The notes: generated from the letters alone by a model not told the origin. DNA of 64,000 nt from an uncultured Clostridium sp. (GCA_947570695.1 CANOVB010000003.1:62001-126000), one strand, 5' to 3'. Counted from the stretch's first letter, positions 18,044 to 26,811 are shown. Numbers and translations: made by a program.

Positions 18044-18099
18044 AAAATACTTCATATTTAAATTATATTTTTACAAAATTTATAAATATGAAGTATTTT
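18044..18099. repeat. Inverted repeat, 17-bp arms
   Basis: AAAATACTTCATATTTA pairs with TAAATATGAAGTATTTT around a 22-nt A+T loop. It may be a terminator for the minus-strand gene at 18214 or a structural repeat. Confidence 0.6.
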
Positions 18100-18139
18100 A
18101 CTTTTTAAGAACAAATTTGTACACAAAATTTAGAAAAGC

Positions 18140-18180
18140 TTTAATATAATAGGAAAGTATAACTTTCCTATTATATTAAA
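18140..18180. terminator. Perfect 19-bp hairpin downstream of the 512-residue membrane protein
   Basis: TTTAATATAATAGGAAAGT and its exact complement are separated by ATA. It lies 34 nt past the stop at 18214. Flanking T-runs are short, but position suggests termination. Confidence 0.6.
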
Positions 18181-18213
18181 AATTATTTTACACTTTGGCT
18201 CGTATTTTAAATT

Positions 18214-19752
18214 TTAATATTCAAATCCATCATTACCCTGCAAAGATGATGTAAATGTATTATCATCTTCATTATCAGAAGGATTAAAACTATCATTATA
18301 ATTACTAAATGAATCCAAGTTATTATCATCTCCATTTAATGAAGTATAAGAATCTAAATTATCCTCCATTGTAGGTAAATTTGTAGTTGCTCCACTCATA
18401 AGCTCTCCAAGATAAGACCCTAATAAAGTATCTGGATTTTTTGCTACATTAGTATAAACATTTTGCATTATTTCCATTAAAAGACTTTGGAATTGTTCTT
18501 GTGCATAATCATTAATTACTACACTATTACCACTTGTTAATTCATCAAAACTTACACTGCTTCCAAATCTAAAGTTAAGTTCACATTCATATGCATCTTG
18601 CATATCTTCTAAACTTTCACTTTCTACTAATATCTTAGAATTTATATTGTCACCATCTTTTATAGATTCAATTATTATTTTTCCATTGTTATCTGAATTT
18701 ACTTCATCTGATATTTCTATAATTAAATCCCCTGAATTTCCTTCAAAGGTATTAGTAATTTTAACTTTTGCTAAGTCTCCATCATCTAATACATTAATTA
18801 TTATTTCATTTTTGTTAATAATAAATTCTAATTTATTTTGATTTGATGCTACTAGTTCTGTTTTGACTGTTTTGCCTTTTGACTCATAAACAGATATTAC
18901 TAACTCATCATCTTCATCTATCCTTTTAATTTGATTTAACAATTCTTTATTTTTTGATTTTAGTTGTTTTAATTGTGAAGTTTCTCCTGAATATAATTCT
19001 AAAAATTCAGGATCTTCTAATAATTCTTTTAATGTGTTTGATAATAATGTAAGAAATTCTTTGGATTTTACTTTTAATGTATATTTATTAGCAGTTACAT
19101 CTTCTCCATTTACATCTACTTGAACTCTTTTCTCTACTGAATATCCAGTTTTGTCTATTCCTTCTGAAATCTTTTGTGTATATTTTGTTTTTAGATTTTC
19201 AATTTTTTGTAAATCTTCTTCTGAAAATGTTTCAATTTCTTCTATCTTATCAGGAATTTGATTTACTGTCTCTCTTGGTAATCCTACATTACTTGCAAGA
19301 TCTTTTAAATCTCTATTTTCTATTGCGATATATTTGTCATATAATTCTTCAAGCTTTAATCCAAAAGCAGTTTTTGATAATACTATATCAAAACCAAAAT
19401 AATATTTTCCACCTTTTTCAATTAGGAAATTAACGTTATTATTCTCATTTGGCACATCTGATTTTATTGATAAATTTGCTGTTATATCTCCTAAAGTATC
19501 ATCTTTAATATTCATTGCTAATTCTGTTTCTGATGCTTCTTTCTCCATTTTTTTAGCAACTTCATTAAAAGGCTTGAAGTTATATCCTTTTAATTGTTCA
19601 TAATTATTTACAAGATATTTAGCAAATAATTCTTCTGGTGTTTTAAATATATCAGTAGCTATGTATGCATAAGCTCCAGCAGATATAATTAAAACCACCA
19701 ATAATAATAGTATTAAAATTAATACTACTTTTTTTGATTTTTTTGGTTCCAT
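18214..19752 (-). CDS. Large membrane-anchored extracellular protein, unknown
   Basis: 512 residues. A basic N-terminus and one strong transmembrane helix (about 9-33) precede an extracellular part rich in charged beta-strand-like segments. An internal region, about 350-400, repeats DEVNSDNNGKIIIESIKDGD-like phrases. The tail is Asn/Asp/Ser-rich and low-complexity (from about 455). I do not recognise a family; related Firmicute hypotheticals are single-pass surface proteins. It is divergent from the PBP gene, sharing a 166-nt intergenic region. Confidence 0.7.
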   Translation of the reverse strand: MEPKKSKKVVLILILLLLVVLIISAGAYAYIATDIFKTPEELFAKYLVNNYEQLKGYNFKPFNEVAKKMEKEASETELAMNIKDDTLGDITANLSIKSDVPNENNNVNFLIEKGGKYYFGFDIVLSKTAFGLKLEELYDKYIAIENRDLKDLASNVGLPRETVNQIPDKIEEIETFSEEDLQKIENLKTKYTQKISEGIDKTGYSVEKRVQVDVNGEDVTANKYTLKVKSKEFLTLLSNTLKELLEDPEFLELYSGETSQLKQLKSKNKELLNQIKRIDEDDELVISVYESKGKTVKTELVASNQNKLEFIINKNEIIINVLDDGDLAKVKITNTFEGNSGDLIIEISDEVNSDNNGKIIIESIKDGDNINSKILVESESLEDMQDAYECELNFRFGSSVSFDELTSGNSVVINDYAQEQFQSLLMEIMQNVYTNVAKNPDTLLGSYLGELMSGATTNLPTMEDNLDSYTSLNGDDNNLDSFSNYNDSFNPSDNEDDNTFTSSLQGNDGFEY

Positions 19753-19866
19753 TTTTTACCCCCCTAAATTAATATATTAGTATTATATAGTTTTAGTTAC
19801 TTTTTTTCAAGCCACATACCTATTACTTTTTTGTTACATTTTATGTATTTACTTTTTATAGTATAT

Positions 19867-19896
19867 TTGATATGCTTAAAAGAAATTTAGTATAAA
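19867..19896 (+). promoter_or_regulatory. Promoter of the class A PBP gene
   Basis: -35 TTGATA (19867-19872), 18-nt spacer, -10 TATAAA (19891-19896). Confidence 0.5.
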
Positions 19897-19918
19897 AATT
19901 AAGAAAGGTTTTTAAATT

Positions 19919-22345
19919 TTGAATAGAATTGGAAAAAAAGAAAAAGCAAATACTAAAAAAAATAAAGTAATTAAACTGATTTTAATTATTCTTATATTAA
20001 TTATTATAATATCAGCAATCAAAACAGGAATTTTTATTGTAAATTGGCAAAACATGGCAAAAGATATGATATCAAATTCGCCTTCACAAGTATTAGATAC
20101 TGATGGAAGAGTAATTGCAGAGCTTGGAACAAATAAAAATACAAAAAATATTTCTCTTGAAAATATGCCAGATAATTTAAAAAATGCTTATGTTGCTATT
20201 GAAGATCAACGTTTTTATAAGCATTCTGGTGTAGATCTTCCAAGAACTGGTGCTGCAATTTTATCTTATATAAAAAATTTAGGTTCATCCTCTTTTGGTG
20301 GTAGTAGTATAACTCAACAATTAGTAAAAAATCTTACAGGAGATAATTCTTCAAAAATTACTAGAAAAATAAATGAATGGATTAAGGCTTTTGCTATTGA
20401 AGGAGTGCTAGATAAAGATGAAATCCTAGAAGCTTATTTAAACGTTATTTATGTTGGACCAAATATATATGGTGTTGAGCTGGGGTCTAAATATTATTTT
20501 AATAAAAGTGCTCTTGAACTTAATTTAGAAGAATGTGCTTTTTTGGCCGGAATAAATAATGCTCCTAATTCTTATAACCCTTTTGGTGATAAAGATACTA
20601 CAGAAAAAATAAATAAAAGAACAAAAACTGTTCTTAGTAAAATGCTAGAGCTAAACTATATAAATGAAGAAGATTATAATACTGCAATAGGAAATGTTGA
20701 TAAAGGACTTAATTTTAAAAATGGAAAAATCGAAAATGAAAAATCTAATTCTATTTATTCTTATCATACAGATGCACTAATTACAGAAATTATTGATGAT
20801 ATTTCTAAAAGTAAAAATATATCAACTAATTTTGCTTCAAATTATATTGATATGGCTGGATTAAAAATCTATAGTACTCAAGATTCTAAAATTCAAAATG
20901 AAATTGAAAAAGAATTATCAAAAAGCAAATATATTCTAAAATCTTCTAAAGGCCCTGAAATTACATCTCAAGCAGCTATGGTAATAATAGATCAATCTAC
21001 TGGAAATGTTGTTGGTTGTGTTGGTGGAACTGGTGAAAAAAACTCATCAAGAGGTCTTAATAGAGCTGTTCAAAGTCGTAGGCAGACTGGTTCTGCAAGT
21101 AAACCTTTAGCAGTTTTACTTCCTGCAATAGATAAAAAAATTATTACAGGAGCAAGTATATATCTTGATGAAGCAACTACTTTTAATGATGGAACTGAGG
21201 AAGGCTATTCTCCTACTGATTATAATCATTATAAAGGAGAAATTACAGTACGAGAAGCGGTAGAATCGTCTCAAAACATACCTTTTGTAAAAATAATGGA
21301 ACAAATAACACCTAAAACATCAATACAATATCTAAGGAAATTAGGTATAACTTCTCTTACTAAAACTGATGAAAATTTAAATTTAGCATTAGGTGGTCTT
21401 GATAAAGGAATTAGCCCTTTAGAAATGGCTTCAAGTTATGCTACTATAGCAAATGATGGAAAATATATTGAACCTACTTTTTATACCAAAATTGAAAATT
21501 CAAATGGAAAAACAATTTTAAAAACTTCACAATCTAAAAAGACTATATTTTCTAAAGAAGTTGCATATATATTAAAATCTTTACTTACAGAACCTGTGAA
21601 TGGTTCAAATGGAACTGCAACATATTGCAAAATTTCAGGAATAGATGTTGCTGCTAAAACTGGTACAACAAATGATGATTATGATAGATGGCTTTGCGGA
21701 TTTACACCATACTATACCGCTGTTACTTGGTTTGGATTTGATTATAATGAAACAATACGATTTAATAGAAAAAATCCTTCAGGTCAAATTTGGTCTAATG
21801 TTATGAAATCTATACATTCAGGACTTGATAATTCTAAATTCGAAGCACCTAAAAATTTGGAAACAGCAACTATATGCTCAAAAACAGGTTTACTAGCTTT
21901 TAGTAATTGTCCAGGTGCCTACACAGAATATTTTTTGAAAGGAACTACTCCTACTTCATATTGTACAGAACATTCAGGAAATAAATTAAATAAAACTAAT
22001 ATTACAGAAAATACTAAACAAAACGCTATAGAAAATCCAGATAGTGCAGATTCAGATATTAGAGAAGAACATTCTGACAATAATCCACCTGCTCAAGGAA
22101 ATCAATCTACTGAACCTATAATTGATAACAATACTAATGTTAATGAAAATAACAGTAATAATAGTAGTATTACTAATAATCAAAATAGTATTGATAATTT
22201 ACAAAACACTAGTAGTAGTGGTAAACCTCAAACTTCAAATACTATAAATAATGTACAAAATTCTACTTTTCCAGAAAATACAACTTCTCCAGACCATAAT
22301 GGTAATACCACAACAAATAATCAAGATGATGTTTTTGAACAATAA
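19919..22345 (+). CDS. Class A penicillin-binding protein (PBP1a-type transglycosylase/transpeptidase)
   Basis: 808 residues from a TTG start; AAAGG lies about 10 nt upstream and no better start is visible. Membrane helix about 18-41. The GT51 transglycosylase domain has EDQRFYKHSGVD (catalytic Glu95) and GGSSITQQLVKNL. The transpeptidase has Ser392-Ala-Ser-Lys395, the SQN motif in ESSQNIPF and KTGTT from Lys580. An Asn/Ser-rich extracellular tail of about 130 residues ends the protein. It polymerises and cross-links peptidoglycan. It is the only long plus-strand gene between 3 and 29 kb. Confidence 0.94.
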   Translation: MNRIGKKEKANTKKNKVIKLILIILILIIIISAIKTGIFIVNWQNMAKDMISNSPSQVLDTDGRVIAELGTNKNTKNISLENMPDNLKNAYVAIEDQRFYKHSGVDLPRTGAAILSYIKNLGSSSFGGSSITQQLVKNLTGDNSSKITRKINEWIKAFAIEGVLDKDEILEAYLNVIYVGPNIYGVELGSKYYFNKSALELNLEECAFLAGINNAPNSYNPFGDKDTTEKINKRTKTVLSKMLELNYINEEDYNTAIGNVDKGLNFKNGKIENEKSNSIYSYHTDALITEIIDDISKSKNISTNFASNYIDMAGLKIYSTQDSKIQNEIEKELSKSKYILKSSKGPEITSQAAMVIIDQSTGNVVGCVGGTGEKNSSRGLNRAVQSRRQTGSASKPLAVLLPAIDKKIITGASIYLDEATTFNDGTEEGYSPTDYNHYKGEITVREAVESSQNIPFVKIMEQITPKTSIQYLRKLGITSLTKTDENLNLALGGLDKGISPLEMASSYATIANDGKYIEPTFYTKIENSNGKTILKTSQSKKTIFSKEVAYILKSLLTEPVNGSNGTATYCKISGIDVAAKTGTTNDDYDRWLCGFTPYYTAVTWFGFDYNETIRFNRKNPSGQIWSNVMKSIHSGLDNSKFEAPKNLETATICSKTGLLAFSNCPGAYTEYFLKGTTPTSYCTEHSGNKLNKTNITENTKQNAIENPDSADSDIREEHSDNNPPAQGNQSTEPIIDNNTNVNENNSNNSSITNNQNSIDNLQNTSSSGKPQTSNTINNVQNSTFPENTTSPDHNGNTTTNNQDDVFEQ

Positions 22346-22393
22346 AAAATACCAAATTGTTAAATAAAAAATTTAGCAATTTGGTATTTTTTT
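22344..22393 (+). terminator. Bidirectional terminator between the PBP gene and the 33-residue peptide gene
   Basis: AAAAAATACCAAATTG pairs with CAATTTGGTATTTTTTT. T-runs are present in both directions, serving two convergent genes. Confidence 0.85.
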
Positions 22394-22403
22394 AATTAGT
22401 GAC

Positions 22404-22505
22404 TTAGTCATAAACATAACTGGCACCAAATTTAATAATATTATCATATACTATTAGTCCTTTTTCTAAACTTGGTTCTTCATACTTTAAGTTACTTTCT
22501 TCCAT
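22404..22505 (-). CDS. Orphan 33-residue peptide, possible precursor or signalling peptide
   Basis: The ATG at 22505 has a perfect SD (AGGAGGTG), better than the upstream in-frame ATG. The N-terminal half is acidic (MEESNLKYEEPSLEKG) and the C-terminal half is aromatic/hydrophobic (LIVYDNIIKFGASYVYD). The KYEEPSLE phrase resembles leader regions of small clostridial ribosomal-peptide precursors (KYEKP type). A promoter (22579-22608) and a terminator make it an independent unit. No maturase is adjacent, so the function is unknown. Confidence 0.6.
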   Translation of the reverse strand: MEESNLKYEEPSLEKGLIVYDNIIKFGASYVYD

Positions 22506-22578
22506 TTTTTCACCTCCTATCATTTTATCTATGCATAAATTATATTTTGACATTATTTTTAACTGTAAAAATTTTTCT

Positions 22579-22608
22579 TTTATAAGCAAATCTCATATTG
22601 GCTTACAA
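22579..22608 (-). promoter_or_regulatory. Promoter for the 33-residue peptide gene
   Basis: -35 TTGTAA (22603-22608), 18-nt spacer, -10 TATAAA (22579-22584). This leaves a leader of about 70 nt. Confidence 0.4.
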
Positions 22609-22727
22609 AAAACTATTTTTATTTATACAATTTTTAAAGTAAATTTTTTCTACTCTTTTTTCTGCTTTTAAATTTATACTGTATATACTCTTGCAAAAGT
22701 TACATAATTTTGTAATTTTACATGTTC

Positions 22728-23663
22728 CTATTTTTTATAAATTCTACTAAAACCAAAATAAGCTATTAAAATACTTTTTAATTTAATTTTCAGTTTCATT
22801 TTCGTATTTTTTAAAATTTGGGGTATATATTCCTTTAATTTTTCTTTTAGTATTTTATATTCTTTTCTTAATTTCTTTTTATATGAAACTAATATGCACT
22901 TATTTAATTGTCCTAGAAAAAATATTTCTGCTTCTTCTAATATATTGGAATACTTACTTTTTATAAATCCTAGTATTTCTTCACCAATTTCTAAAATATA
23001 TAATGGATTATTATTAAATTCACTATGAAGCAAACTTCCTTGTCTTTGCACGTAATGATATCCAGTTTTACTTATATGGCTTATTTTATTAGCTATATCT
23101 AATAATTTATATATAGTCATTAATTCTTCATGTATCCTACAATTTGGAAATCTTATCTTTTCAAAAAGCTCTTTTTTATACAATTTATTCCAAATTGCAA
23201 TACTAATATTGTCATGCATAAATAATTTCTTTAGTGCATCTTCTGAATTTACTACAAACTCATTAGATGAGCAATATGGAATCATTTTTTCATATGTTTC
23301 AATATAAAATCCACATATTGAAATATCTGCAGATGTCTGAATAATATTTTCATATAAATTTTCTATTATATCTAATTCAATATAATCATCACTATCAACA
23401 AAAAATAAATATTTTCCAGTAGAAATTTCAATTCCAGTATTTCTTGCCTTTGCCAAACCTTCATTTGCTTTATGTATCACTTTTATTCTACTATCCTTTT
23501 GTTTCCAGTTGTCACATATATCGCTTGACTTATCTGTTGAACCATCATCTATAAGTATTATTTCTAAATTCTTATATGTCTGATTTACTATAGTTTTTAT
23601 ACATTTTTCTAAATATCTTTGTACATTATAAATTGGTACAATTACACTAATTAAATTTTCCAA
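22728..23663 (-). CDS. Glycosyltransferase family 2
   Basis: 311 residues. I place the start at TTG 23663 because AGGAG lies 7 nt upstream; the in-frame ATG at 23684 has no SD. GT-A fold: ISVIVPIYNVQRYLEKCI, IIDDGSTDKSSD-like loop (LIDDGSTD), and the metal-binding FVDSDDYIE. It probably adds sugars to a surface polysaccharide or teichoic-acid-like polymer from a nucleotide sugar. The C-terminus is basic, possibly membrane-associated. The gene stands alone. Confidence 0.85.
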   Translation of the reverse strand: MENLISVIVPIYNVQRYLEKCIKTIVNQTYKNLEIILIDDGSTDKSSDICDNWKQKDSRIKVIHKANEGLAKARNTGIEISTGKYLFFVDSDDYIELDIIENLYENIIQTSADISICGFYIETYEKMIPYCSSNEFVVNSEDALKKLFMHDNISIAIWNKLYKKELFEKIRFPNCRIHEELMTIYKLLDIANKISHISKTGYHYVQRQGSLLHSEFNNNPLYILEIGEEILGFIKSKYSNILEEAEIFFLGQLNKCILVSYKKKLRKEYKILKEKLKEYIPQILKNTKMKLKIKLKSILIAYFGFSRIYKK

Positions 23664-23790
23664 TATATTTCTCCTAATAACCATAAATTGATGATACTAA
23701 ATTTGTTATCAAAAATTTCTTTTCAAAGTCTGGTCAATATAATTAATTTCTTCCATTTGTATTCGCTTTCTTCCATTTTTTACAGTATGC

Positions 23791-23842
23791 AAAATAGACA
23801 TTTATTTAGCAAGTTTTACTTTACTAAATAAATGTCTATTTT
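23791..23842 (-). terminator. Strong hairpin at the end of the microsatellite ORF
   Basis: Perfect 19-bp arms AAAATAGACATTTATTTAG / CTAAATAAATGTCTATTTT around a 14-nt loop. On the minus strand it begins at the stop codon of the small ORF and ends in TTTT. Confidence 0.7.
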
Positions 23843-23961
23843 CAATTTATTATAACAGCTATAGAGTAGATAAAATCTACTCTTTTTACTTCTTTTAAAA
23901 TTCTACTTGTGTGTGTGTGTGTGTGTGTGTGTACTCTCACAAGGGTTACAAGATTATCCAT
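23842..23961 (-). CDS. Possible 39-residue small ORF containing a His-Thr repeat from a microsatellite
   Basis: ATG at 23961 with AAAGGAG about 9 nt upstream. The peptide is MDNLVTLVRV, then four His-Thr pairs, then SRILKEVKRVDFIYSIAVIIN. The His-Thr part is encoded by the 24-nt dinucleotide tract. The stop abuts a terminator hairpin. A second hairpin (23863-23883), inside the 3' half, has a T-run only on the plus strand, which argues for structure rather than coding. Coding status is uncertain. Confidence 0.35.
   Translation of the reverse strand: MDNLVTLVRVHTHTHTHTSRILKEVKRVDFIYSIAVIIN
23909..23932. repeat. Dinucleotide microsatellite (GT)12
   Basis: Twelve perfect GT units on the plus strand. 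Long perfect dinucleotide tracts are slippage-prone; nothing similar is seen elsewhere in the window. Confidence 0.95.
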
Positions 23962-24096
23962 ATTTATTACTCCTTTATCTTAAACTAAATTTTATAATAC
24001 GTTTATTTCTTTTTCAACAAGTAATTTTTGCAGCCAGCATTTAGAGTGCAATCATATATCTTATATCTAATTTTTTACACATCTGTTCTTAAACGT

Positions 24097-24149
24097 ACAA
24101 AAATGTCCAATGCATACTGAGACTGTAGAAATTAAAATTTAACAGTCTC
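24097..24149 (-). repeat. Dispersed hairpin repeat, copy 2 (REP/MITE-like)
   Basis: Near-identical to 12703-12777, same orientation, including GAGACTGT ... ACAGTCTC, but lacking the 13 nt between TGCAT words. Flanks read GTTCTTAAACGTACAAAAATG and ACGTCCCCAATGGG, recalling small IS200-type palindromic elements. It lies 21 nt past the stop of the 24170 gene, again just downstream of a minus-strand gene. Confidence 0.7.
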
Positions 24150-24169
24150 AGCAAAACGTCCCCAATGGG

Positions 24170-24865
24170 TCATGATAATATCCAATTTATAATTTCTTTT
24201 TTTATTTCATAATATTCCTCTTTTTCAAATTGCATATTAGAAATACAATATTTTTTGTTTCCTATGTGTGAGCAAAACATACATTCATCTAGATCCTTAC
24301 AATCTTGAATAAAAAATGAATTGCTTATTTTGCTAGAACAAATAACATTATAACTATTAATACAGTCTCCTGAATCATCAACTCTTATACAAAAATTTGA
24401 CCCACTAGTTCTTTGACATCCTAAAATAAATTCTGAATTTGCACATCCATCTGAATATAAAGTATTTTTACATAATCTACAATCTAAAGAACGATATATA
24501 TTTTCTGATTTATATATAGTATCACTTTTATGTACATTTTCTGATTCATAAATCCTTTCTGTTGTTGTAAGATTTATTTTTTTCCATAACTTCAAAATAT
24601 CTTCTAATGATTTTACTTCTTTCTTTTTTTGCATCCAACCATATTTTATATCATAAGCTTCCATATTATTTTGAGTTATAAACTTACTTGGATTTATTGA
24701 TTCTGCCCAAGTTTCTTTATTTGTTAAAGCATCTAAAACTTTTTGTGGTAATTTAATATCAAAAGCAAATTTTGATAAAAGTTCTTCTAAATTATATGGA
24801 TTCTTCTTTCCAAAAATATTTATAAAAATTTTATTTGCTTTTTCTAAAGCTTCTTTATCATTCAT
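24170..24865 (-). CDS. Nine-residue cysteine-repeat protein paired with an ATPase, unknown
   Basis: 231 residues, no signal peptide. An N-terminal alpha-helical part (1-100) is followed by four six-residue units with Ser at 108, 114, 120 and 126. Cysteines then fall at 132, 141, 150, 159 and 168, exactly nine apart, with more at 129, 176, 189, 195, 198 and 207. The periodicity suggests a beta-solenoid, possibly metal-binding. The 5' end overlaps the ATPase gene by 8 nt, so the two are translationally coupled and probably act together. Function unknown. Confidence 0.75.
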   Translation of the reverse strand: MNDKEALEKANKIFINIFGKKNPYNLEELLSKFAFDIKLPQKVLDALTNKETWAESINPSKFITQNNMEAYDIKYGWMQKKKEVKSLEDILKLWKKINLTTTERIYESENVHKSDTIYKSENIYRSLDCRLCKNTLYSDGCANSEFILGCQRTSGSNFCIRVDDSGDCINSYNVICSSKISNSFFIQDCKDLDECMFCSHIGNKKYCISNMQFEKEEYYEIKKEIINWILS

Positions 24866-26738
24866 TTATAAGTTTTCTCCTTCCTGTAGATTGTGATGCC
24901 ATTATTGATTTTAAGTCAATACTTTTTCCTATTTTAAAATTATTTTTTACTTGTTTTTTCTCTTTAGGTTTTATTTCTTCTAATATCTCTTTTTCTTTTA
25001 TTCTAGGCACTCTTGCTACATCTAATGTTTTAGCTTTAAATGCTGGCAGAACTCTTCCATTGCTACTTATCCTTAAAATACATTCTCTATTTCCAAGTTC
25101 CAATAGTATTTTTAGCTTAGAGAAAAATGAATCATGGACTGCTACTTCCATTTGCATATTTCTACTAAGTAAAACTGCATCTTCTCTTGAAACTCTAAAG
25201 GTATAATAATTTATTGTATTTGCAAATATTGCTTTTTGTATATCTTCATCTATCTGATTAAAGTATTGACCAGATAAAATCAAAGACAAATTATATTTTC
25301 TTGCTTCTGATAAAAATCTCTTTATTATTGGATTTTGAATTATAGCAACTTCATCAATAATAAGTATTATATGTTCATCTATTTCTCTTTTTTGCATAAA
25401 TGAAAAAATTTGTCCCATTGCTAATCCTGATATTGTTTTAGTCATTTTTTCTCCAATACTTGACTCATCTAATGATACTATAGATAAAAAATTTTCCTTT
25501 ATTGTATCTTCTAAACTATGCATTTTTTTTGTAGTACTAAATGCTGGTAAAATTGTCATTTCATCTATAAAAGAAATTATTGGTGAAATTGCTTCTGTAT
25601 GAGATTTTGTTTTTAATTCATTAAAATCTTTTAAAAAAAAATTTGTTATTGGCTCTGGTAAAATTTCATTATATTTCTTTAATATTTGATTTCTAAATTC
25701 ATTATTTGTTATTAATTCTCTTAAATTCTTAAAATTTATTCCATTAATACATATAAGTAAAAATATACTATGTCTTAAAACTCTTTCAAGTTTTGAATTA
25801 TATTCTTTATCCATTATTGATTTAAATAATGTAAGTAATATTTCTGATTCTGATACTACATTTTGTCTTGAATTTTTAAAAAGATTAATACTACTTTTTT
25901 CTGTTTTAAAATCAATAACTTTTGTCTCTCCCAGTCCACCTATATCCTCTTCTAAAGAACTGTGTGGATCTATTATTACTATCTTATATTTCATTTTATA
26001 TTCTTGATTACTATAAATATTATTTACCAAAAGACTTAGTAATTTTGATTTTCCTGTTCCCGAACCTCCAACTACCATAGAATGTTTATCAAAATCATAA
26101 TTATTTAAATTTAAGTAATATTCATCCTGTAAAAATGGAAATGCATCAATTTTTAATATGCTATTTTTTTTGTCACTTTCAAATAATTTTACTGTTTTTT
26201 CAATATTTAAATATCTTCTTATATCTTTTCTAAACAAAAACCTAGTATGTTTTGAAAAATCTATACTTAAAAATATATGTGGTATATTAAATATAAATTT
26301 TCTATAAATAAATTTATTATTCTTTTTGAAAATCCCAAATGATGAATAAAAAAAGTTTTTTCTCATAAATGGAAATATTTTTATTATTGCATACTCCATT
26401 TTTCTATTTTTTATGCTTTCATTCCTATCATATATATCTACTATACTTTTTTCTTTATTTGTTACTATATATGGTTTCTTTAGTTTTCCAAATAAGCTTA
26501 TAGTTTTAAAATCTTCTGTTTTTTTTAATAAAAAATCACTTAAATTGCTTAAAGTAGTTGGTATACTATTTTTGGTTTTTATAAAATATCTTACATTATT
26601 TTTTTCAAATTTTATAAAAATTTTCCAAACTCTAAATAACCCATTTAATTTTGAGATATATAACAAAAATTGTAACCACTTTTCTTCTGTAACAAAATCT
26701 GAAGTAAAAAATACTTCAAAGCATTTTTCTTTTCTCAT
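24858..26738 (-). CDS. HerA/VirD4-like DNA-pump-type ATPase (type IV secretion DNA-binding domain)
   Basis: 626 residues from the ATG at 26738 (SD GGTGAT); an ATG 36 nt earlier lacks an SD. A long N-terminal region (about 1-205) without recognised motifs precedes the FtsK/HerA-type P-loop: Walker A GGSGTGKS near 223-230, VIIDPHSSLEEDI, Walker B ILIIDEVAI near 457-465 and the sensor-like ILSGQYFNQI. Family members (VirD4, TraG, VirB4, HerA) form hexameric DNA pumps. There is no relaxase or mating-pore gene nearby, so a conventional conjugation element is unlikely. Confidence 0.8.
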   Translation of the reverse strand: MRKEKCFEVFFTSDFVTEEKWLQFLLYISKLNGLFRVWKIFIKFEKNNVRYFIKTKNSIPTTLSNLSDFLLKKTEDFKTISLFGKLKKPYIVTNKEKSIVDIYDRNESIKNRKMEYAIIKIFPFMRKNFFYSSFGIFKKNNKFIYRKFIFNIPHIFLSIDFSKHTRFLFRKDIRRYLNIEKTVKLFESDKKNSILKIDAFPFLQDEYYLNLNNYDFDKHSMVVGGSGTGKSKLLSLLVNNIYSNQEYKMKYKIVIIDPHSSLEEDIGGLGETKVIDFKTEKSSINLFKNSRQNVVSESEILLTLFKSIMDKEYNSKLERVLRHSIFLLICINGINFKNLRELITNNEFRNQILKKYNEILPEPITNFFLKDFNELKTKSHTEAISPIISFIDEMTILPAFSTTKKMHSLEDTIKENFLSIVSLDESSIGEKMTKTISGLAMGQIFSFMQKREIDEHIILIIDEVAIIQNPIIKRFLSEARKYNLSLILSGQYFNQIDEDIQKAIFANTINYYTFRVSREDAVLLSRNMQMEVAVHDSFFSKLKILLELGNRECILRISSNGRVLPAFKAKTLDVARVPRIKEKEILEEIKPKEKKQVKNNFKIGKSIDLKSIMASQSTGRRKLINE

Positions 26739-26774
26739 TTTAATCACCAATATTATTATAATACTTTTAAACAT

Positions 26775-26811
26775 AAAAAAACTGACTTTTTTATTATCAA
26801 AAAAGTCAGTT
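26775..26811 (-). terminator. Terminator of the AraC-type regulator gene
   Basis: AACTGACTTTTTT pairs with AAAAAAGTCAGTT; a T-run follows on the minus strand. It lies 6 nt past the stop and 37 nt before the ATPase start. Confidence 0.85.

Larger units (their letters stand above)
17902..18213. other. Gene-free interval with two long inverted repeats
   Basis: No ORF with SD seen. It holds the start region of the cohesin gene (SD GAAAGGAAAA), and two long hairpins at 18044-18099 and 18140-18180 downstream of the next gene. Confidence 0.6.
23664..24169. other. Interval with microsatellite, hairpins and a dispersed repeat
   Basis: 506 nt without a conventional gene. It holds a small ORF with a GT/AC microsatellite, a strong terminator-like hairpin, a smaller hairpin at 23863-23883, and copy 2 of the dispersed repeat. 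Each is entered separately. Confidence 0.6.

Noticed and set aside
22404..22505. Lasso-peptide precursor
   Set aside because: GASYVYD could form a seven-residue ring, but there is no tail beyond the Asp and no lasso cyclase or protease gene nearby.
23909..23932. CRISPR-like or telomere-like repeat
   Set aside because: A pure dinucleotide tract with no spacers; there are no cas genes or direct-repeat arrays anywhere in the window.
24170..26738. Conjugative or integrative element
   Set aside because: The ATPase resembles coupling proteins, but no relaxase, integrase, mating-pore genes or attachment repeats are seen.
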